Shown here in pieces: positions 10,545-19,901 of a stretch of 37,736 bases of DNA. Source of the stretch: Melampsora larici-populina 98AG31 (lineage: Eukaryota; Basidiomycota; Pucciniomycetes; Pucciniales; Melampsoraceae). How positions within the stretch are numbered: the first letter of the stretch is position 1; each line of letters starts with the position of its first letter. The position numbers were made by a program, and so were the translations under genes. The notes under the pieces were generated by a model that did not search any database, was not told where the DNA came from, and worked only from the letters and a program-made list of their open reading frames with translations. The DNA lies in the NCBI RefSeq assembly GCF_000204055.1, contig NW_006768775.1:1022925-1060660 (forward strand). Direction: 5' to 3'.

Positions 10545-12630
10545 TTTGTAGCTTTTAGGTTCTGCTTAAGCCTTCATAGCTTCTCTGCACATGTGAATCT
10601 TCAGTGAAGTATTTGCGTATGATACTTTGGGAACAATGCTTCGCATCGGGTATGCTTCAGTAAAGGAAGTATCGCCGGGAACGTATCGATTGACAGGCTG
10701 ACGTTCTCAGTTTGAACGCCTTGGTTCTTGAGGAGAAGGAATTTCTGTAACTGTTGATTGGTCATTATTTTTGTTCTCAGGTTCATTCTGATTTTCTTCG
10801 TTCGAAACCACATCTTGATTTGGAGCTGTTTCGATGATTTGTTCTTGTACTGGTTCTTGATTTACAACTATGATATCATCACCGAAATCAGAATCATCCT
10901 GCTGAACCACCGGATCTAAAGATACTTGATCCTCTTCTCCAGTCTCGGCATCATCAATTGGAAGGTCTTCTATAAACACCCAATCGGGGTTATTTTCGGC
11001 ATCCTTCATAAAGGGAAATACTAGCGGCTGAAAAGTAACATCATGACTAATATAGATTTGATTTGATTCTTTATCTAAGATGATGAAGTTATGATTGTCT
11101 TCTGTAGCACCAAGAAGAATACCTGGACGAGCTACAGGTTCAAATTTTCCTCCTCGGATTTCTTTTCTGATATGGCGATACGCCAAGCATCCAAAAGGTT
11201 GAAATCTCTTCATACTTGATGTTCTGTTCTTCCATAGATCATATGGGGTCTTTTTCAAATCTAGTGCGGTTGTGATGGTTTGATTTTGTAGCATTACTGA
11301 GTAGGAAATAGCATGGTACCAATACTTAATTGGTAAGCAAGACTGAATCAACATGCATCTAGCTTTATTATTGATTGTTTTGTTCGACCGTTCAGCTACT
11401 CCGTTCTCCTCTGGGGTATGAGGAGAATTCACTCGAGTTGAGATACCCAGTTCCTCCAAATATGGTGTGAGTAGGCCATTGATGAATTCGCCTCCTCCGT
11501 CAAATGAAAACATTTTTAACGTTTCCCCAGTTTGTCTTTTGGCAAAAGTGATATATCTTTTGAAACATTCGAATACTGTCTCTGCACTTTTGTCTGGCAG
11601 ACCATAAGACACTCTGTAACTGCTATAATCATTGGTGAAGAGTATATAGTATTCTTCACGATTGACGGAGGTTGTTCTGATTATTCCACTCAAATCTACG
11701 TGTACGTTCTGAAGAAACTTCTTTGCACGAGGTCGAGTGGAAGAGAAAGGGAGGCGCCGATTTTTGGCTAGAGGACAAACTGGACATCTTGTCATAATTG
11801 CAAAATCATGGGAATTGACATTTACAGGAAGAACATCATCAAAATAACCCATAGACCACATTTTCTTCAAATACTTCTTGCTTGGATGACCTAGTGAGTA
11901 GTGAAGTTTCAAAATGGTGAGTTGATTTGATTTGTGACTTGATGTCTTATGAGAGGCTTGATGACTGACCACTGATTTTAACACCACATACATCATACTG
12001 CCTTTTCCTATGAATTTTCCTATAAATAAGTCTTTCTTGCCATGATCTATTCTGAAGTTGGGGTCTTCAAGCACCGTGGTAATTGCTCCAGCTCTTAACA
12101 ATCTTCCGCCAGCTATGAGATTTCTGGATAGGTCAGGTACGTATAAGCAGTCTTTAAGTTTGATCTCTTCTCCTTTTGAGTTTAGCAAGTTAACATTTCC
12201 AACAGAATGTATATTGAGAGTCGCATTTCCACCAGCAAGGTTTAATTTAGCTCCAGGATCATGATTTGCCATTAGTGTTGCGGATTCGAAAAGACTGGGA
12301 TTGTGGAACATATGGTGGGAGGCACTGGTATCTATTGGGGCAACCGATCCACGTTGATCTCCCATACATGCCATTTGAGGCTGAGATGAACAGGAAAAGT
12401 GACCATTGACTTCAGCGTTGTAACTGACTTCTTGGTCCGCAAGTCTGAGATTTTCAAAAGCAGAATTGAGGTCTTCGGAATTCGGAAAATTTTGATTCAA
12501 ACTATTGATTTGATGACTAGAGCTTCTTATCATATGAGAACCTGCTCTACCACCACCTCGACCGCGAAAACCACGTCCACCACGAGATCCTTTTTCATTA
12601 CACGCCTTTTTACTGCTTCAAAACTGTGAA
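9336..12630 (-). mobile_element. Truncated Ty1/copia retrotransposon
   Basis: On the minus strand the order is zinc-knuckle edge, protease, integrase, reverse transcriptase, start of RNase H, which is the Ty1/copia order. Gag is missing upstream of about 12630 and most of RNase H is missing downstream of 9336. Apart from the ends, the pol reading frame is interrupted by only two stop codons, TGA at about 10707 and TAA at about 10565. No frameshift is visible between 12620 and 9336. Confidence 0.9.
10707..12533 (-). pseudogene. Copia pol, protease and integrase part
   Basis: The open frame encodes 608 residues. The protease site near residue 68 reads IDTSASHHMF, where family members usually have D-S/T-G-A, so the glycine of the catalytic loop is replaced. 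The integrase has the His/Cys zinc site (HYSLGH ... CPVC). Its DDE core is HVDLSG, FDGGGEF and ENGVAERSN, with 35 residues between the second Asp and the Glu. The segment after residue 500 is acidic and Gln/Asn-rich, the usual linker to RT. The frame ends at a TGA in ...PRRSN, immediately followed in frame by more copia-like coding sequence. It would act in cytoplasmic virus-like particles and the nucleus if intact. Confidence 0.85.
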
Positions 12631-13186
12631 GCCCTATGAGGGAGGCCCCCTCCAAATACAAAGTCTAACTTTGTGATTGCACTACAGCGTTGTATTGCTT
12701 GTATTTTAATTACACAGTTCCCAATTTTTCTGTTCAACTTTTCAACTTTTCCCTAGTTTGAAGGCACCTACCATACACCAAGAGTTATAACCAAGAGAAA
12801 TTCTCATCAAGATTAGGTTTAGTAATTACATTCACTGTGTAGCCTACAGTCTGTCACGTCGAAGCTGTACTACCCCCTTCCCTGCAAAAAAAAATTCAGC
12901 TTTTGACCCCAAAGTTGAGGTAATAGTACAATATCATTAGGGCTCAAATCATGCTCACTGGTACAAGGAGGATGTGCTTAATTCACACCTAAAAGGATAA
13001 GTCAACTGGACACAATTTTTTATTTTTGTTTTCACAAACACATCAACATTTGGGACCGGCATAAGGGGAGTATCTTAAGCCTTAAGTACTTATTTTAGGT
13101 GCTTAAGTGCCTATGCTATGTACATAAGAGGCTAGTTTATGCCTTTAAGATACCTAGCGTAAGGCTTACGTCACTCCATACAGACA
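12631..13186. other. Intergenic stretch with small palindromes
   Basis: No gene seen. GGAGG-CCC-CCTCC near 12643 can form a short hairpin. Around 13070-13165 there are many CTTAAG-type half-palindromes (TATCTTAAGCCTTAAG), resembling a transposon end. ATTTGGGACCGG (13048-13059) recurs at 18482-18493 in the same orientation. This stretch holds the 3' flank of the transposase gene and the broken 5' end of the copia element. Confidence 0.35.
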
Positions 13187-15949
13187 TCAAACCTTCTGAA
13201 ACGCATTTGCTGGGATCTGGCGGTGGGATTGATACTTTTTGACGATGTTATGAGCTGCAGCTCCAGTTAGGCCAGCCCTGAAATGACAAAAGGGTCAAGA
13301 GGTGCTTCGAGTTTGTAGAAAGAGATGGGTTCAGTGACTTACTTATAGGCTGAGTGTTGCCGATCAATCTTTCGGAAATACTTTCTGATTGTTGACAACG
13401 GACAGAGTTTCCTAACTCGCTCAAAGAGATCTTGAGCTTCCTTGAATGTCTTGCAACTGAGACTGTGGTTTCGGAACTCTATCAAACAAAAGCACGATTA
13501 GATGCTTATGTATTGTTGTTTACAGGAGGTGTTGGAAAGACTCACCAGTTTTGATCAAGGACCAAAACAGCTCGATCGGGTTGAGCTCGCAGTGAAATTT
13601 GGGTAGGAAGAGGCATCGGTGCCCGGCTTCTTCAATGACCATCTGCAAGAGTGGTTTTTCATGGAGAAAATCTGATTGTAAGCTGAGTATCTTATACCAG
13701 CAACAGTCGGATCGAGGGAAGGGTTGTGATGTGGTGGATAGATTGGCTGGCTCCATCTCAAAGTACCCGCGAGCTTCGGCTTCCTGAATGATACGACGAG
13801 ATTGAATCTGAGCATCTCGAGCGATTCCTGAAAGACGACAGTCAGCACACTTGTGAAGTAGTGCTGGCCTTCCAAGGTTCCGAGCCTCATCTTCGTAATG
13901 CTTCCATAAGCCTCGCTCTTGTAATACAACTCTGATCCCTTTCGCTTTTCCAGATAAAGTGGGATCGGGATGGTCTTGTGAGAATACCATAGTCTGGGGT
14001 TTCCCTCGTAGAGATTCGGGGATCCAAGAATCGTCAGATGGAATGATAGTATCTCGAAGCATACCTTGCTTTCCTCCAGATGACAAGGACATATTCTGTA
14101 CTCGTAGAGCCGAAGGGCCGTAGGCTTCGTGGGCAGAAGAGCAATCAAAAACAAAGACCCCTTGCTTATCGGGGTGGAGAAGATCGAAAATTGGTAGGGC
14201 TCGTGTCTTGATCTGATCAATAAGCTGAGACATGTCCCACCACGGATCTCCTTTGGTACCAGGATGGATGACCACCGCAGCATCGGTTACAGATGGTGTT
14301 GAAGACTGACATTCAATGAACTCGGGGGATAAAACAAGTCGACCGGTTGATTCAAGTATAAAGTCTGAGATGTGTATCAGTCTACCTTTGTTCTTGGATC
14401 GTAGCTCGGTTACACCAGGTAATAACCAAGAAAGAGTTGGGCGCTCTTGTGCATGTACTGTAGACTCGTCGTGATAAACAAAGACAGTCTCGCGGGCGTT
14501 CCCCAATACCTTCGGATCCACCTCAGAGAATTGATCAAGATCGTCTCCATGGTATTCTCTTGAGAGCATTTGCAGCTTTTCAACCTCCTCGATGAATACT
14601 TTTCTTGATGCAACCACATCTGCCCGCTCATGGCCATCAAAGTATATTGATTTCAAGTATTCCTGAGGTCGATAGCCTAGCTTATACATCCATCGATAAG
14701 CTGTCATTTGTGAGATTGTTTGATCATATCCACAACTGGGTAGGATAGAATTGGTGTGTTTGTGAAAGCTTCGAGGGGTAACCTGAAGAGAGTGAGTGGT
14801 CAACATGATGCAAGTTGAAAATATTGAATACTTTGTACACACCTCGCCAGGCTTTTTGGTTGATGTCCAGCTCAAGAGGGCTTCGGCCACACGCTTGTCA
14901 TCAAGCATAGATTTGTGTTGTGTTGCATGTCCAGTCTTTGAAAATGATAGTACTCCATTCTTGAGAAGATGATTTGCTTGAAATCTGATTTTCTTGGCTC
15001 GTCCAACTCCAGAGCTGAATTGTGGATTTGGAGAAGGAAGACGGCGGCATGAGGACTGAGCCGTGAGAATCGAGGCGTTGGTGGCAGCAGACTTTACGCC
15101 AGACCTTGCTAGTTTGTGTTTTCGATTGTTGTATTCTCGAAGCTCATCCAACATTAGGGAAGGGAACTTGAACTTCTTGCTTTCTGTATGTAACCGCTTG
15201 TATTCTTTGGTTGCTTTTGTAATAGCCTCGTTCAACTCCACCCAATCATCTTCAATCTTCTGTTTGATCTTCTGCAGCTTTTCTGGAATCAAAGAATCAT
15301 TCTTGGATTTCTTTGGTTTTGATCGATATCTGTCAACTTGATCATCTACCCATGAATTGTACCAATCTTCTTCAACTGAGACTAAAGATCCATCATCGGC
15401 AGGGACATTGGCAGCTTCAGCCTTGTCTTCTGTATGCTGACCGTCATTGTTGATGTCCGAGTCTACCCAATCACCACTATGTTCTTCCTGATCACTATCT
15501 TCAATCTCATAGATATCCACAGGTGCTGGTTTATTTGCTGGATCTGGATCTGCAACTTGTGGTTCCTTGATTACCCAGTTTGACATGAATGTGATATTTT
15601 TTCCAACAGCTTGTCGAGCCTTCTGTTGGCGGTTATGTCGGGTCTGCTTGGGTTCAGGCTTAGGGACTAGCTTTTTATTTGATGGATCCAAATGTGCCAC
15701 AGGTTGGTTGTAATGCTGTATTGCTTTTCCAAACCGGTTCCTACGTTTCCCTAGAGTGGAGGTGGAAGTATCACGATTTGTGAAAACTGGCCATAGTCTT
15801 TCTTGCAGTTGATCATCAAATTCATCTTCATCTTCAGTGTCCGCAATCTCATTTTCAATAAACATCACAATTTGAGCCTCTTGATCAATTCTTTGACGTT
15901 CTGCTAATCGGCGTGCGCGTTGGGCTCTCTTCAGTTTACTGACAACCAT
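13187..15949 (-). CDS. IS630/Tc1-mariner-like DDE transposase, four exons
   Basis: Exons are 15949-14843, 14782-13546, 13478-13343 and 13277-13187. Introns of 60, 67 and 65 nt have GT...AG ends and keep frame, giving about 856 residues. I chose the ATG of MVVSKLKRAQRARR because the open sequence before it (to 16066) looks non-coding. The N-terminal third is basic then acidic and disordered. A helix-turn-helix-like TAYRWMYKLGYRP follows. Catalytic motifs are HDES (14463-14473), FDCSSAHEAYG (about 14139) and CELNPIELFW (about 13575), an expected D-D-E set. The C-terminus spliced from exons 3-4 (TIRKYFRKI ... IVKKYQSHR) matches the tail of a transposase family widespread in Basidiomycota. No stop or frameshift is seen. 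It may be mobile or captured by the host; I could not define its terminal repeats. Confidence 0.85.
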
Positions 15950-16098
15950 TTTGTTGATGTAAGAATGCTGGTGTGGTAAGGTGTTTGGTGTGTTGAGGAT
16001 GATCTTGGACAAGACAAAAAACTGCAAGTTACAAATGTATTGTTCTGACACGTATCCAATTATCATGTTGAATATATGTACTTATGTTACTTGTACAT

Positions 16099-16240
16099 AT
16101 TACTTTTGCTAAAAAGCTTGGTCCGATCGAGAAAAAATAAAACAGAATCAGACCCAGATTTTGCCGCAGCAGTCACAACACAGCAGAGAGAAGGATTTTG
16201 GGGGTGCTGTCTGGTCCTGTCGGCTCTGGTGCGACCTCCC
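16099..16240 (+). repeat. Long inverted repeat, left arm
   Basis: It begins ATTACTTTTGCTAAAAAGC and runs to GGCTCTGGTGCGACCTCCC. The reverse complement of 18245-18377 matches with only a handful of substitutions plus an 11-nt insertion (CTGGTCCTGTC at about 16211). It starts 150 bp upstream of the transposase ATG, so it could hold that gene's promoter or the end of a transposon. Confidence 0.8.
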
Positions 16241-18244
16241 TACCATTCCGCTGGTCCATCTCCCATCTCTAGGCTCTAGTTCCCCATCACCTTGACCTCT
16301 TTCTTTGCACACTCTTGCAAGATGACGTTGTCAAACTCTTGGTAAGTCACTTTACGAGTTACATTAAAATATATCTCTTCTTTATTATCTATTGGTGTGC
16401 TTTCTAACAAACTTTTTGTATTGTTCGATTCAGATGACCATCCTCACAACACAGTCTGATATCACTGTAAACATCATTCAACTTCCCCAATTTGGCAGAG
16501 GAAAATGATTAATAGTACAGTTTTTCATAAAAGAATCTAATACTGCACACCTGGGCCATTTCACCCACACTACATATGTGCAGCAAGCTAAGTCAATAGT
16601 TGTCTATCATGTACATACAGGTCTGCTCAGTTTTTTGCCCATCAGAATAAATAAATCACATGTTATACCACATGTAACTTTTTCGACTTTGAAATTTTTT
16701 TCCCAAAAATTCACTACATATAATTCTGTAGCTGCTCAGGCAATATTGTTGAAGCTATGTCTTAGTAACAGAAAGTGTGTTACATGCAGTTGAGTTGATG
16801 AGATCACACCAAAACATTGAGTCAGTGTATGTAGTCAATCTTTTGGAAGCTTTTTTCAATCTGAAAGAAGTTACAGCATGTATTACATATGAATAACTTG
16901 TCCTGATGAGCAGATAACTGAGCAGAACTGTATGTACATGATAACCACATATTCACTGAGCCTGCTACACATATGTAGTGTGGGTGTTATGGCTCAGGTG
17001 TGGAGTGATAGACCATTTTATGACAAATCATACTCCCAATCATTTTTCCCTGCCCACTTGGGGAACCCGAATAATGTCTGCAGTGTATCCGTGTTCGTCT
17101 TGCCTAGCTTTGTCTCACCATCACCTCACCAGCTCTTTCTTCCCACACTCTTTCAAGAAGGTTTTGAATTGTTGGATTGATCATGACGAGCATTTGTTAA
17201 CAAATCAAAAAAAGAAATGATGATGAAGTTTTTACGGAGCTCACAACTGCTGTGCTAATGTGAGAGAAAAGCCAAGTTGAATGAGATGTATCCTAATATC
17301 CTCAACTTGTCCGGTGCCAAGCTATGCTGAATAACAATTGGATATCTCATGAAAGATATCTCAAATGTGAGTGACTTTTCAAGGTAAGCAAGATCATCAG
17401 AAACATCGACTGGTTATGACCAATATCAAAACCAATCAATTCCTGATTGATTCTCCTACAAGGCAATCCTATGATCGCAACTTGAGAACAATCTCAAATA
17501 TCTTATGAAATAAAACCTAAGATCTCATCGGGTTTGAAGTCAAGATTAACAACGATCTCATTTTTTTGAAGACATTCCACATCCAAGAATCGATTGATTT
17601 TGCTCGGTCAAAACCAATCAACCTTCCTATGCTCCTACAGAAAAGATTGTGAAAAATCTCAGCTCTCTTGTGTAATCTAGAGACTGATTTCACAAACAAG
17701 ATCAAAATCAATCGCTTTGCTTGTGATCCTTTGAAGAAGATTGAAACGATTTCAGTTTCACGCCAATCTTATCTATAATTCCTTGTTTCTAATTTTTATA
17801 CGATGACAATCTTCTCTAACTACAATTCATCTAATACAAACAAACGAGCTCCCCTTCAAATATCTGAAAACCACAATGATGATACAAAATTCCGTTTGAC
17901 TGGATTTGACCTCGTAGCTAAAACTTGTGATCTCGAGACAACAAACTTTGACACATTGAATCCAAAATCGATAGGGTTCAACTTGGGAAAGTATGGTGGT
18001 ATGTATTGTAGAAGGATACCTAGAAATGATATTGGGGATCATCAGTAAGTTCAATTAATTGCACTGAGGAGACAAATGGGAGGAATTGAAGTAAAAAAAG
18101 TGTACCTTTTTCCTACAGATCAGCAATGGGTTGGCCACGATTGATAAACACGTTTCCAGGATGTGAGAAGCAGCAAGCGACTGAGTTGAGTTTAGTGATG
18201 AAAACAAAGTAATCAACAGGGACAGGGATTTGAAGGATATGACT
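16241..18244. other. 2-kb interval between inverted repeat arms
   Basis: No gene I can support. Two diverged pairs occur: CATCACCT...CTCTTTCTT...CACACTCTT near 16282 and 17118, and AAAACCAATCAA...CTCCTACA at about 17426 and 17609. These suggest old internal duplications. ATATGT/ACATAT motifs are frequent. The interval looks like the inside of a non-autonomous foldback element or unrelated sequence caught between two copies of one repeat. Confidence 0.35.
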
Positions 18245-18377
18245 GGGAGCTCGCACCAGAGCCAACAGCACCCCCAAAATCTTTCTCTCTGCTGCGTTGT
18301 GACTGCTGCGGCGAAATCTGGGTCTGATTCTGTTTTATTTTTTCTCGATCGGGCCAAGCTTTTTAGCAAAAGTAATA
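18245..18377 (-). repeat. Long inverted repeat, right arm
   Basis: This is the inverse of 16099-16240, sharing GGCCCGATCGAG, AATAAAACAGAATCAGACCC and GATTTTGGGGGTGCTGT on the minus strand. Flanking sequences of the arms do not resemble each other beyond ATTACT, so that marks a sharp repeat boundary. Confidence 0.8.
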
Positions 18378-18539
18378 AATATCTCAAAATACAAAGTGAA
18401 CTTCATGTGACAGCCTCCAAAATAACAAAAAATCGTAGGTATTTACATGCACCTATGATGGTATGTGATCACTTGGCCAAGATTTGGGACCGGTACCAGC
18501 CCCGAAAGCCCCGTTGGACCTCCTAGTACGGCTTTGATG

Positions 18540-19017
18540 TTACCAACTGCAAGCACTTGAAACGCAGCTGTGAAAGGAACCCTCATATTCCCAACTTTTG
18601 AATTCTGTGTTGACTAAATCCTCCACCCAATTCCATTTTGAGAACCTGGTCAAAAGAGTCGACAAAAAGCCACGTTGACGAAGAAAGTTCTGCTTTAAAG
18701 GTGTGCAGGTGACCAGGAGCAAGAGCCTGCAAACACTTTGCCAGAAGCAAGTTGCGAGGAAATCAAGTCTGGATGACTAGGTGTGTGATTACGAGCTTGG
18801 TACCTGAACCCACTGATGTTAGTCACTTTAAGAAGGCATCTCAGGAGGATGGACAAATTCAGCGTTACTTTTGCGGTCCGGACACTGCAAGACGGAAATT
18901 GTGTAGTGCAGTTTGAAGGTTGAGCAATTGGTGTCAGAGACTTCGATGGCAAGACATTGATTGCTCAAAGGACGCGGCATAGGTAAGAGACGCAATTGCA
19001 AGAAAAGTCAAGCACAT
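18540..19017 (-). pseudogene. Broken small secreted-protein gene
   Basis: The frame starting at the ATG at 19017 gives MCLTFLAIASLTYAA, a good signal peptide with a hydrophobic core and an AXA-like cleavage site. It stops soon after (…CHRSL). One base out of register, the frame continues with two cysteine-containing segments (CLAIEVSDTNCSTFKLHY and LQCPDRKSNAEF). Farther on, a third frame ends SCVSSACSW at 18540. This pattern fits a cysteine-containing secreted protein, as in rust effector families, broken by at least two frameshifts. Unseen introns are the alternative, but I found no donor/acceptor pair that joins the frames. No family recognised. Confidence 0.35.
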
Positions 19018-19048
19018 CACAAATACAACGACCCAACAAACATCACAA

Positions 19049-19219
19049 AAGGTTACGGTACTCAAAGCTACATAGTTACACGTATATAGTTGTCGTATAT
19101 ACTTTTTTTTGGCGGGGAAAATAAAACGAATATACTTTTGGACTCGTTTTCCCCGCCAAAAAAAACTATGTAGCAAAAAGTATGTACGCGTACATACTTG
19201 CTTTGAGTACCGTAACCTT
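19049..19219. mobile_element. 171-bp nested foldback (MITE-like) element
   Basis: Perfect 20-bp terminal inverted repeats (AAGGTTACGGTACTCAAAGC and its reverse complement) enclose a second inverted pair. The inner pair is TTTTTTTTGGCGGGGAAAA at 19103-19121 and its complement at 19147-19165. CTACATAG/CTATGTAG also pair between the arms. Each arm has its own extra hairpin: GTATATA-GTTGTCG-TATATAC on the left and a perfect 20-bp palindrome at 19179-19198 on the right. No clear target-site duplication was seen. No coding capacity. Confidence 0.8.
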
Positions 19220-19380
19220 ATATAGAAAAAAATGGTACAAGTTCAGAACGTCACGAATTTCCGGCCACTTCCACAGCACAAGCACAAGAGCTCAAACAAA
19301 GTCGAGACTCAAGGCAGCACACGACAAAACCCAATACAAAAAAATGTAAAGGAGGTGGAAAGAAAAAGCCTAAGGTCGTC

Positions 19381-19420
19381 GAGCTCGTTCTTTTCAAAAA
19401 AGAGAACGAGAAGGTTCTCG
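19381..19420 (+). repeat. Overlapping alternative hairpins
   Basis: CTCGTTCT pairs with AGAACGAG across an 11-nt loop. The same GAGAAC can instead pair with the downstream GTTCTC across GAGAAG. The two folds exclude each other. It lies in a leader-like region of unknown function. Confidence 0.35.
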
Positions 19421-19449
19421 CTTAGATGAAATACGTAGACTTTCAATCA

Positions 19450-19707
19450 TCAACACTTGTAAACACTGTGGCTCAGTTGAGCTAGTGAGACAAACAAACG
19501 GGTATCTACTGTAAATAGATCCTGAAGAGCTGTGATAGGAAAGAAGCAAACGATGAGAAGGAAGAGAGAAGCAGTCAGTGAGAATGATCTAGGTTGTGTA
19601 GTGTGAAGTGAGGTTGTGGAGGATGAAGTGAGGGTAGGGGGGAGGATGCTACTCACTTTGGTCTTGGAGAGAAGCGGAAGGATGGCAGAGAGGTCGGTTT
19701 ATATACG
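19450..19707 (-). other. Promoter and leader of an unresolved minus-strand transcript
   Basis: Minus strand GTATATAAACC (19697-19707) looks like a TATA box, followed by a CT-rich start region and ACCAAA|GTGAGTAG, a possible splice donor. The downstream frame (to 19450) encodes a hydrophobic stretch FSLTASLFLLIVCFFPITA and then LFTVDTRLFVSLAQLSHSVY, which could be the start of a secreted protein. There is no in-frame ATG and the frame stops at 19450. It is either a truncated gene or a 5' exon whose partner I could not find. Confidence 0.25.
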
Positions 19708-19901
19708 ATTCGGTTGTCTACAGCTCAATGGCCAGCTTGTGGGTCCAAGATCTGCTGCGCCGAAGTAACTCACGCCCGTATTCTCAAACCAACCCGTCGG
19801 CCAACCTTGACCGGTCCTCAACTGTTTTCTTTTACCACTGGCACCACTTTCACAAATTTCCTTAAACTTCAATTCGTACAATCACTCCTTCAACTTTATA
19901 A

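Noticed and set aside
16076..16279. Small open frame matching one at 18387-18055 on the other strand
   Set aside because: The similarity comes from the DNA inverted repeat. The few differences are half silent and half not, so there is no sign of selection on a protein.
19232..19429. 65-residue plus-strand open frame rich in Lys/Ser/Arg
   Set aside because: Low-complexity, no homology features, overlaps leader-like sequence on the other strand.
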